DNA from: Isotricha intestinalis
Taxonomy: Eukaryota; Ciliophora; Litostomatea; Vestibuliferida; Isotrichidae
Assembly: GCA_023807065.1 (NCBI GenBank)
Contig: JAJJLU010004558.1
Location: 1 to 11,664, forward strand
DNA: 11,664 nucleotides
Reading direction: 5' to 3'
The position numbers and the translations under genes were made by a program. Below the pieces are notes generated by a model. It had not been told where the DNA came from. It worked only from the letters and a program-made list of their open reading frames with translations, and did no database searches. Each line of letters starts with the position of its first letter. Position 1 is the first letter of the stretch. Positions 1 through 7,900 of the stretch are shown here, piece by piece.

Positions 1-153
1 TACATTTATTATAAATGAAATTAAAAGACATATATCAGTTATAATATCTCCATGAAATGATGGTTTCAAAAATTTTGATAAAATATATGATAAACAATGA
101 ATAATTATATATATCACTTTTCGATCAAAGTTTAAAATAATTATTGATTTCAT
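1..153 (-). CDS. Partial multi-pass membrane protein, 5' end only (left copy)
   Basis: An ATG at 153-151 on the minus strand opens a frame of 51 codons that runs off the window edge without a stop. It starts MKSIIILNFDRKVIYIII. The fragment has a short polar head (FDRK), a hydrophobic segment at about residues 13-27, a polar loop with KPSFHGD, and a second hydrophobic segment from about residue 39. This is the pattern of a multi-pass membrane protein. The upstream context is A-rich (aaagaaATG), as at the other genes here. The head resembles residues 3-28 of the membrane protein at 1172-2134 (IKFH..KK..IY against LNFD.RK.VIY), so the two may be paralogues. The right end of the window encodes the identical 51 residues; codon 4 is ATA here and ATT there. 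The frame is read from the sequence; the family link is inferred. Confidence 0.6.
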   Translation of the reverse strand, partial: MKSIIILNFDRKVIYIIIHCLSYILSKFLKPSFHGDIITDICLLISFIINV

Positions 154-189
154 TTCTTTAAAAAATTAAAAACATTAGAAACTTTTAAT
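1..189 (+). repeat. Left copy of terminal inverted repeat
   Basis: Positions 1-189 match the reverse complement of 11476-11664 at 188 of 189 positions with no gaps. The only difference is position 142 (partner 11523), and identity stops at 190. The repeat covers 153 nt of coding sequence on the minus strand plus 36 nt upstream of its ATG. The terminal 141 nt are identical in both copies. It is best read as two copies of a gene-family 5' end, not as a transposon or viral terminus, because no transposase, integrase or polymerase lies between the copies. Confidence 0.95.
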
Positions 190-285
190 TAAAATATATA
201 AAATTATTTATTGAATAAATACTAAAGAAGCTAAGGTATAATAATTATTTAATCAAAAATTTTAATTATTAATAAATATAAAAAA
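154..285. promoter_or_regulatory. 132-bp divergent intergenic region, probable bidirectional promoter
   Basis: This is the only DNA between the minus-strand start at 153 and the plus-strand start at 286, so both genes must take their 5' flanks from it. It is almost entirely A and T. The first 36 bp (154-189) belong to the inverted repeat and are shared with the upstream side of the right-hand copy; the rest is unique. No convincing core element can be named in such biased sequence. Confidence 0.4.
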
Positions 286-1011
286 ATGAAAAAGTCATTA
301 ATTTTTTTATTTCTTTTAATAAATCTTATTCATTTATTAAACACTTTAAACTCCGAGTCATTTAGAAAATTATATACCCAAAAAGATGAAAAACTTGCTT
401 TGAAACTTTATAATTTTATCAATAATATTCCAATTAATTGCAAGAACAAGACTCAAGAAAAATGTAATTCAATTTGCTATAAGTATTTTCAAAATATAGA
501 AATTCCCTTACAGCAGGATGATAAAAAAAATATGATAGAAAAGTTACTTAAGGTTTATTATGATAAAACAATTCCTCAAAAAAACAAAAAAAAAGAAATG
601 GGAGTTGTAGTTATTAATTTTTTAAAAATAATAGAAAAAAATAAGGAGAATCAAGTGGTTGTAAGAAAGAGTACAACAAATAGACTTGATAAAAAAGGTA
701 GTGCAGCAAATAGATCTCATACAACACGTAGTACAACAAATAGACCTGATAAAACAGGTAGTACAACAAATAGACCTGATAAAAAAGGTAGTACATCAAT
801 TAGACCTGTTAAAAAAAGTAGTGGAGCAAATAGACCTCATACAGGAGGTAAGGCATCATATATACCTCATAAAATAAGTAGTACAACAAAGAATCCATCA
901 AATAGACTTATAACAGGTAGTGCAGCAAATAGACCTCTTAAAATAAGTAGTGAAGCAAATAGACTTATTTCAATAGAGAAAGTTATTAATTTTTTTAAGT
1001 CTTTATTTTAA
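286..1011 (+). CDS. Small secreted basic protein with 10-residue tandem repeats
   Basis: No family is recognised. The 241-residue product starts with MKKSLIFLFLLINLIHLL, a typical signal peptide with likely cleavage near residues 20-24, so it should be secreted. Residues 25-128 form a Lys/Asn-rich domain with three cysteines (C52, C60, C64) and predicted helices. Residues 129-228 are a tandem array of units like STTNRPDKKG, rich in Ser/Thr and basic residues, with no acidic counterpart and no cysteine. A short hydrophobic tail (about 229-241, ending NFFKSLF) closes the protein. The tail is too short for a clear membrane anchor and does not look like a GPI signal. The Ser/Thr-rich repeats could be O-glycosylated or bind anionic polymers; that is inference. 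The start is the first ATG in an A-rich context and opens the signal peptide. The stop is TAA. Confidence 0.8.
   Translation: MKKSLIFLFLLINLIHLLNTLNSESFRKLYTQKDEKLALKLYNFINNIPINCKNKTQEKCNSICYKYFQNIEIPLQQDDKKNMIEKLLKVYYDKTIPQKNKKKEMGVVVINFLKIIEKNKENQVVVRKSTTNRLDKKGSAANRSHTTRSTTNRPDKTGSTTNRPDKKGSTSIRPVKKSSGANRPHTGGKASYIPHKISSTTKNPSNRLITGSAANRPLKISSEANRLISIEKVINFFKSLF
670..969 (+). repeat. 30-bp tandem repeat array inside the secreted protein gene
   Basis: Ten units encode variants of S-T/A-T/A-N-R-P-x-K-x-G/S at residues 129-228. Two adjacent units at 149-168 are almost identical (STTNRPDKTG, STTNRPDKKG). One unit is stretched to 13 residues (199-211), and the last is cut to 7. Units diverge toward the 3' side, which suggests recent duplication at the centre. 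All deviations keep the frame. The repeat also leaves other frames open on both strands (614-799 minus, 686-877 plus), which are shadows and not genes. Confidence 0.9.
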
Positions 1012-1171
1012 TTATCATAATAACAAATAAATATTGATTTTGAAATTAATAAACTATTAAATAAAGAGTTATCCAATAAATAAAATCTATAAAAATGAAT
1101 ATTAAATTTTATATAGATAATAATTTCATGAAAAAAAAACTTTAAAAAAATTTATTAATTGACCTAAATAA

Positions 1172-2134
1172 ATGTTGATTAAATTTCATATGAAAAAAGA
1201 AATAATTTACTTTTTAATTTTTATAGCTTTTACTGTAATATTAAATTTATTAAAGATTCTATTGAAAGAAGAAGGAAAAATTTATGATTTATTTGATGCA
1301 TTAGGACAGATAAGTCTTTTTATTTTTTATTGTTGTGAAGAAAAATTATCAAAAACACATTACACTAAAAAAGAAATATATTATCAACAATCAATTAAAT
1401 CAAAAGAAAATTCTAAGATGATAATAATTATTTTGTTAATATGTGATATTATCTTTATATTAATTGAAATACATTTAAATTATTATACTAATATTTATAG
1501 TTCATATAATAATGATATAATTGTTATTTTTTGTGTGGATATGTTTTTTTTTAAAAATGAAATAAATTCTCATCATATCCTTTCAATTATTATTATTTCA
1601 TTTATATGTTTACTTAAAATTATCTATAATCTCAATAATTTAATCTATTTATTTATTTATTTACTTAATAGTTATTCATATTCTTTTTCTGTTTCATTGA
1701 TGAATTATATTAATAAAAAATATTTCATTAATATTTATTTATTAGGAAGTTTATTAGGATTATTTACCTTTTTTTATGAAATAATATATATTATTTTGAA
1801 AAATGATTACAACTTTAAAATGTCTCACAACTATATTTTATATTTTATATGTTATATATATTTTATTATATTTTATTACTTCTTATATTACTGTGTATTC
1901 AAATTTGGTTCTTTTTTTTCATTAGTTTGTTATTCTTTATTCTTTTCAATCTTAGAAGATGGATATAATGGAAATTTGAATTTGATTTTATCAGGAGTTA
2001 ATTTATTTTTTTGTTTTGTTTATTTAGAAGTTATAGAATTAAATTTTTGGGGAATAAATCAAAATCTAAAAGTTAATATTGGAAAAAGAGTGATTGATGA
2101 AGAAAATACTTTAATTGATGAAAAACAAGAATGA
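1172..2134 (+). CDS. Multi-pass membrane protein, possibly DMT/SLC35-like transporter
   Basis: The 320-residue product is dominated by hydrophobic segments at about residues 9-28, 42-55, 82-102, 114-126, 135-152, 155-170, 187-208, 221-242, 244-262 and 268-287, followed by a charged tail ending DEENTLIDEKQE. About ten segments in 300 residues is the architecture of the drug/metabolite transporter superfamily, which includes nucleotide-sugar carriers. The NEINSHHILSIIII stretch before segment 5 recalls the usual loop-helix entry there, but no diagnostic motif is clear, so the class is tentative. The segment IELNFWGINQNLKVNIGKR after the last helix looks like a conserved amphipathic tail. A second ATG lies at 1190 (MKKEII), but the first (1172) keeps the LIKFH head that aligns with the 51-residue fragments at the window ends. 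The stop is TGA, showing that TGA is not read as Trp. The gene is convergent with the pepsin-like gene. Confidence 0.65.
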   Translation: MLIKFHMKKEIIYFLIFIAFTVILNLLKILLKEEGKIYDLFDALGQISLFIFYCCEEKLSKTHYTKKEIYYQQSIKSKENSKMIIIILLICDIIFILIEIHLNYYTNIYSSYNNDIIVIFCVDMFFFKNEINSHHILSIIIISFICLLKIIYNLNNLIYLFIYLLNSYSYSFSVSLMNYINKKYFINIYLLGSLLGLFTFFYEIIYIILKNDYNFKMSHNYILYFICYIYFIIFYYFLYYCVFKFGSFFSLVCYSLFFSILEDGYNGNLNLILSGVNLFFCFVYLEVIELNFWGINQNLKVNIGKRVIDEENTLIDEKQE

Positions 2135-2961
2135 ATAAATTTTTGAAGAAATAATCAAATAATTAAAATTAAATTAAATAATTATTTAATTACAAAAACA
2201 ATTTTTTTGAAAAAATGTAATGATTCATAGTTATAATTATTTTTTGTCTTAATATTTATTTCAAAAATAATTAAAATCAAATAATAATTTCAAAAATGAT
2301 TTTAAACTTCAAAATAAAAAAGTTTAAATATTTCTCATAAATAAAGAATTGAAAAAGAATTTTTAAATGAAGAAAAAATAAATCATTTTTTCGAAAATAT
2401 AATCAGTTTGATATTAGAAGTTATAATATTCCAAAATCTATTATATATAAAATAACTTTCAAAAAATTGTATTTTATCTCAGATTCAATTAAAAAAAAAC
2501 AAACAAAATAACAAAGTTTAATTTTATTTTAAAAAACTAAAATTTTTAAAAGTAAAAAAGTATAATAAATATTTACAATCATTTTATAAAATATCATTAA
2601 GGAAAAACAAAATAATAATACAATTAAAGATAAAAAATTCAATCATAAATAAACCATCAATTTAAAAAATTTATTATATTTAACAATTATATTTCAGAAA
2701 TATTTAGAATAAATAAAAAATATAATATCAATTTCATAGAATTAATCTTAATTTTTTCATATATTCAATTATTTTAATTTTATTATTATTTATTCATATT
2801 AAATATTTATCAAATAAAACATTTTTTTAAAAAGTATATTTCAGATTAATCTCAAATTAATTTATTGTATAGGATAATAAATTTCTAATTATTTATTTTT
2901 TATTTTCAAATAAAAATAATATAATTCTTTTTTTACATTAAACTTATTTTTAATATGATTA
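2135..2961. other. 827-bp convergent intergenic spacer, no gene seen
   Basis: This spacer lies between the 3' ends of two convergent genes. It is about nine-tenths A+T with frequent A and T runs. No RNA gene, coding-like frame or long repeat was seen on either strand. It should hold the 3' untranslated ends and polyadenylation signals of both neighbours, but AATAAA-like strings are too common by chance here to assign. Confidence 0.6.
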
Positions 2962-4191
2962 TTAATTTTGAGGTAAATATTCAAAAGTTTCTTCTATTTC
3001 ATTCATTCTTTTTTTCCTTTTTTTATCTAAATTTTTTTTATAATATAATATTTGTATAATAATAATTATTATCAAAAATAATATAACAATTAATTGTATT
3101 ATAGGAAATTTATTGTTTTTTATATTATAAAGTCCAATTATTTTTTTTTCACTATCAAAAAAAATTTGATATTTTTTAAAAAAGGGTTTTCCCAAAATCC
3201 AATTTTTATCTCCTTTTCTAAAACCAATTAAAAAATAAAATATATTATTTTTTTCAATAAATAAATCATTATAACCTAACTCAAAAGTAGTATTTAATTC
3301 TCTATTTATAAAGAATACTTTACTAAAATTATTTTTTATATTCGATGAATTACAATAATAAAATTCATATTTAAAAAGATCAGAAAAACCTTTAAAACAA
3401 GATTTATTTATTTTTTCATTAAACAAATTTTCATCAATTAAATTTTTAAATTCTTCAGGAGCATATATAATATTTAGATTGATTTGAAATTCAATAATTT
3501 TTTCCTTTAAATAATAATTATTATATTTAATATCATCAACTGAAATTTTCCATTTAAGTCCTATTCCAATTTCAATGCGAGTAAATCTAAAATTTTCTTC
3601 TAAATAATTAGAAATAAAATTATGAGGATAATCTCCAATAATAAACTCTCCTTCATTATCATTATTATATTTAATACTAAAAACATATGATTTTGTTATA
3701 TTATCATCTTTTAATTTTTGAATAAAACAAAGATTTCTTAGTTCTATATCTGGACATAATGTTAATCCAATTTCTCCTGTTTTTAATCCTTCATAATCTT
3801 CATTCCAATCTTTAGCAAGAATAAAAGTAAAATTAAGATATGGATAAAAAATTTCATTTGAATATTTTGTTAAATATAATATTTCAGAGGATTTATATCC
3901 TGAAGAAACTGGACCACGATAAAAATGAGATATTTCATCTTGTAATTTTTTATATGATTTATATTTTTTTTCATCATATGTTCCATTTATTGATTTACTT
4001 GTGATATATGTATAATCATATGTAAATGTTAAATATACTTTTGTATATGAGGATGACTCTCCTAATGGTAATTTTATATAAATATTATTTTCTGATAAAT
4101 CAAATGATTTTTCTGTTGAAAATTTAAATATTATTTGAAAGGAAAATAACTTAAAATTACTTAAAAAGGAAATTAATAACATAATTTTCAT
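2962..4191 (-). CDS. Membrane-anchored pepsin-fold (A1) protein, catalytically dead
   Basis: The 409-residue product has a hydrophobic N-terminus (about 1-18), a pepsin-like ectodomain (about 35-358), one membrane helix (about 363-384) and a short basic cytosolic tail (KKNLDKKRKKR). A1-family landmarks are visible: a flap-like stretch around Y91 (FYRGPVSSGY), a GEIGL strand at 139-143, FSIKYNNDNEGEFIIGDYP at 171-189, and the C-terminal signature WILGKPFFKKYQIFFD at 331-346. Both Asp-Thr-Gly triads are gone. The first site region reads TFTYDYTYI (55-63; D59 lacks TG), and the second reads FQINLNIIYAPEEF (235-248), where a DTGTS motif would precede the proline. It therefore should not hydrolyse peptides and may bind them or act as an adhesin or scaffold; that role is inferred. 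Seven N-glycosylation sequons (N69, N120, N164, N262, N281, N288, N300) support an extracellular or luminal ectodomain. Start: first ATG, with a second at codon 4. Confidence 0.8.
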   Translation of the reverse strand: MKIMLLISFLSNFKLFSFQIIFKFSTEKSFDLSENNIYIKLPLGESSSYTKVYLTFTYDYTYITSKSINGTYDEKKYKSYKKLQDEISHFYRGPVSSGYKSSEILYLTKYSNEIFYPYLNFTFILAKDWNEDYEGLKTGEIGLTLCPDIELRNLCFIQKLKDDNITKSYVFSIKYNNDNEGEFIIGDYPHNFISNYLEENFRFTRIEIGIGLKWKISVDDIKYNNYYLKEKIIEFQINLNIIYAPEEFKNLIDENLFNEKINKSCFKGFSDLFKYEFYYCNSSNIKNNFSKVFFINRELNTTFELGYNDLFIEKNNIFYFLIGFRKGDKNWILGKPFFKKYQIFFDSEKKIIGLYNIKNNKFPIIQLIVILFLIIIIIIQILYYKKNLDKKRKKRMNEIEETFEYLPQN

Positions 4192-4261
4192 ATTAAATTT
4201 ATTTTTTTAAAAAAAAAAATTATATTAAATTTTCATTTTGATTTAAAAATTCTTATCAAAT

Positions 4262-4754
4262 TTAATCATATTTGGATAATAATTTTTGGTTCATCATATA
4301 TTCATTTATTTGTTTCATCCCCTATAATATTAATAAATTTTTTCTGATTTATTAAAATTTATCTTAGCTCAATATAACTTAAATTTTTAATTAATTTATT
4401 TATATGTGAAAAAGAACTATTTTAAAAGTTTAAATTAAAGTCATTAATATTAAAATGTCATTAAAAATTGTATGATTTGTGAATCTTTAGGATAAACATT
4501 TAAATTTGAATTAAAATATAGAATCTCGATAATATTGTTTTAAATATCGAATATTTTTTAAATTAAAATATTACAAATTACTTTAAACATTGGAAAAATA
4601 AAATAAGATTTTTACTTACACTAATTTTATAAGAATCATAAAGTAATCTTTTATCTCTTAAGAGATGCCTAAAGGTAAGAAAAAATTTGGAAATTTAACA
4701 GTTTAAATATTTGGAAGAGAATGTTCTAACCTTTTTTTTCATACTAAATTTCAT
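4262..4754 (-). pseudogene. Probable decayed gene upstream of the pepsin-like gene
   Basis: The minus strand holds coding-like pieces in order. From an ATG at 4754 (context aaataATG) a frame runs 19 codons to TAA at 4697-4695, then 38 more codons in the same frame, including FRHLLRDKRLLYDSYK, to TAA at 4580-4578. In a second frame, 4539-4453 encodes 29 codons including NLNVYPKDSQIIQFLMTF. In the third frame, 4318-4265 encodes MKQINEYMMNQKLLSKYD. The pieces are less AT-rich than the spacers around them. Composition and order suggest a single gene with a stop mutation and frameshifts, or a gene with unrecognised introns. No family is recognised. In sequence this AT-rich, stops are expected about every ten codons, so open runs of this size can arise by chance; the call rests on several of them lying in series. 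Confidence 0.35.
4653..4666. repeat. 14-nt perfect palindrome
   Basis: The string atctcttaagagat is its own reverse complement. It lies inside the probable decayed gene and may be chance. It would form a short hairpin or cruciform and could be a binding site for a dimeric protein; nothing else supports a function. Confidence 0.3.
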
Positions 4755-4917
4755 TATTTAAATTTTATAATAATTATTCATATTATTCTTATTTTTTTTG
4801 AAAGATAGAAAAATAAAAATTTTAATTAATGCATTTATTAATTATTTTTTTTAAATTAATTATCATTATTTCAAATAATTTTAAGCTATTAAAATCAATT
4901 TTAATAATAAAAAAATA
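4755..4917 (+). promoter_or_regulatory. 5' flank of the large receptor-like gene
   Basis: These 163 bp separate the decayed minus-strand gene from the start at 4918. The stretch is almost pure A+T with long T and A runs and ends in aataataaaaaaataATG. It presumably contains the promoter of the downstream gene. No specific element is identifiable. Confidence 0.3.
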
Positions 4918-7900
4918 ATGAAAAAAATCACAGTTATACTATATATATATATTCTTTTAATAAATCCAAATGTACAACAGAATTGTAAAAAAAATAATAT
5001 AGGTGATTTTTCACCATCTACAAATTCTAATATTATTGTAAGGGCAATATCTGATACAAAAGAATTAATATTTAGTAATAATAAAATTGTAATACATGAA
5101 ATTAATTCTGATAATAATCAAGATTTTTTTATAAAAAATGAACCAACAACTGAAAATCTTGAGAATAAAGGAACTTTTAGTCCTATAATATATGTAGATA
5201 TAAGTGGAAATATAAAATATATTATTTATACCAATTCGTTAGTTATTATCAATGAAAGCAGCGGAACTTTTTTTACTAATTTAGAAAATATGAATTTTAG
5301 CTCTTTATCACCCTTAAATGACCATCAATTTATTGGTTGTTATTCTAATTCTTCTTTAAAATGCCAAGTTTCTATTTTTAATTTAAATGGACAAAACATA
5401 AAAACAACTGATTTTTCAAATCAATGTACAAAACAAAATAATTATGAAATTTTTAATGTATATTGTTTGTTTGATCAATACTTTTATTATCATTATACTT
5501 CAAATCAATATATAATTGGATTATTGTCTTTACAAAATGATGAATTCAATATTATAGAAAAAAACAAAACAATAAATTTAAATCAAGTTTGTGAAAATGG
5601 AAGTGGCTTTCAATATATTCAAATAGATGATTTATATTCAATTAATTGTTTTTTAGGAAATAATAAAAAAATATGTTGTGTAATATTAATGTATTCTAAT
5701 AGTGAAATTACATTAAATCACTTTCTTGTTGATATAAATTGCCACAATTCAGATTCTTTTTCAATGAATATATTATCAAATAATTATATAATGATTGGAT
5801 GTGTTGATCAATCAAAAAAAGAGGCAGATATGGATTTTCAAATAATTAATAAAAAAGGGGAAATAATACAAAAAACTTTTAAGATTAAATGTGGAGCTGA
5901 GATATTTGTAAAAGATTTCACAGTGACAAAAAATGGAACAATATCATTAATTGCATATGATAATACTTCAAGTACTATAGATAAAGAATCTTTTATAGAA
6001 ATTTCGATTCCAACAAATTTCATATTATGTAAAAAAGAAATAATATATCAAACAATTGGTAATGATTATACTTTAATTAATAATGAATTAAATCAAATAA
6101 TTACTGTAAATCAAATTAATTGTGGTGACAGTTTAAAATATAAGGATGGCGAAAATTATCAAAAATTATCAAATAATCGCCAAGTAAATTTTAATAATAT
6201 TTATTTTCTTCCTGGGCTTCAAAAACAATGCACATTTTTATATAAAAATGAAAATGAAAATTTCCTCCAATGTGAAATAGAATTAGTCTCATGTAATTCA
6301 TCATGTAAAAATTGTTATCCTTCTTCAAAATCAGAAACAGAAATGAATTGTATGGATTGTAGTTCCCCTCAATATTATTTTTCAATATATGATGATGTAA
6401 ATAATCTAGGAAATTGTTGTCTAATAATTTTACATTGTAAACATTATAATAATGAATGTAATTGTGATGAATGTGAAGATAAATATAATATAGAAAATGG
6501 AATATGTATGGTAAACTTATCTGATCGAACTATAAATATTAATAATCAAAATGAAGAAACAATCATTTTATTATCATGGGAATTATCAACAAACCAAAAA
6601 ATATTAATTGAAACTGATTCTGATTTTAAAGGAATTTTAATAGATAATATTAATTATTATTCTAACAATAATTTTGAAATTTCAAACAATAAAATTAAAT
6701 ATCAAAAAGAAATCCAAGGGACATTTAAGTTTCATTATAGATTAAAAGAAGAAAATCAATATATTTCCAATAAATGTACAATCACATTAATTGTTTGTAA
6801 ATTCAATTGTATTTGTGATGAAAAAAATAATTGTTTAAGTTGTTCTGAAGGAATAAAATGTTATGACTTAGAAATTAAAAATATCACTCAAATAATTATT
6901 AATGATTCAGAAAGTATTGATCTTAAAGAAGATATAACAAATGATAAAGCAATAAAAATAAAAATCACATATGACATGGAATTTAAAGGAATTCTTAAAC
7001 AAAATGATAATAAAATTGAAAACAATCAAATAATTTCAAGTTTCAATATAAATTATGAAAAAAAAGAATTTGGAAAATATATATTTAAATATCAAATAAT
7101 TGATTTTGATTCAAATAATCCAATATCTGAAATTGGAGTAATAACTTTATTAGTTTGTGATGAAAATTGTGATTGTAATGATTCAGATCTTTTTTGTATA
7201 GAATGTTTAGGAAATTTATACAAATATAAAACTCCAAATGGAATATTAAAATGTTATTTATCATGTCCTCCACATTTAATTCTTATTGAAAGTGAAAAAG
7301 AATGTAAAGAATGTCCTATTGGTTCTAGTTTAAATTTAGATACAAATACATGTGAAACTCAAGAAATTAAAACATTATTAAATGATATTAATAAAAACCC
7401 AGTAGAACTTGCAAATAAAGGAGAAAAAATTGAAAATGATTAATATATTGTTGAAGTATATTATACTAATAATACTTTTGATAAAAATTATTCTGTTTCA
7501 AATATAGATTTTAGTGAATGTGAAAAAACATTAAAAGAAAAGAATATTATATCACAAGATGAATCATTAATAATAGCAAAAATTGATAATTTAGAATCAA
7601 ACTCAATTCTAAGAGAAGTTCAATATCAAGTTTATAATCAAAATGGAGAAAAAGTGAATTTAGAATATTGTAAAGATGTAAATATCGATATAACATATCC
7701 AATAAATAATCCTGAATTATTAAATTTAAATTTAGGAAAATCAATGAGCAAAGATGGAATTGATATTTTTAATAGTAATGATTCTTTTTTTAATGATATA
7801 TGTTATTCTTATTCTATTAATGGGAAAGATATAATATTAAATGATAGAAGAGAACATGTTTATCAAAATGTAACTATTTGTAAAGATACTTGTGAATATA

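Noticed and set aside
614..877. Other-frame ORFs across the tandem repeat (614-799 minus, 686-877 plus)
   Set aside because: A 30-bp repeat unit keeps any stop-free frame open. These have low-complexity translations and lie inside the real gene.
2135..2961. CRISPR array, rRNA, tRNA or other RNA gene in the long spacers
   Set aside because: No regularly spaced repeats, cloverleaf or conserved rRNA strings were seen in this or the other spacers.
4665..4706. Plus-strand micro-ORF MPKGKKKFGNLTV
   Set aside because: It has thirteen codons only and overlaps the palindrome and the opposite-strand remnant. Removing the GTAAG...ACAG segment as an intron gives an immediate stop.
4653..4745. RNA polymerase III gene (box-like strings before an eight-T run) or tRNA
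   Set aside because: The supposed T-arm does not pair, no acceptor stem can be drawn, and the eight-T run is the complement of Lys codons after the ATG of the minus-strand coding-like frame.
7402..7456. Small intron removing the TAA at 7441
   Set aside because: The nearest GT-AG pair spans 55 nt, which would shift the frame, and the flanking codons look coding throughout.
5838..7744. Short minus-strand ORFs at 5838-6023, 6191-6385, 7085-7273 and 7547-7744
   Set aside because: All are antisense to the large receptor-like gene, with no start context, signal or family resemblance.
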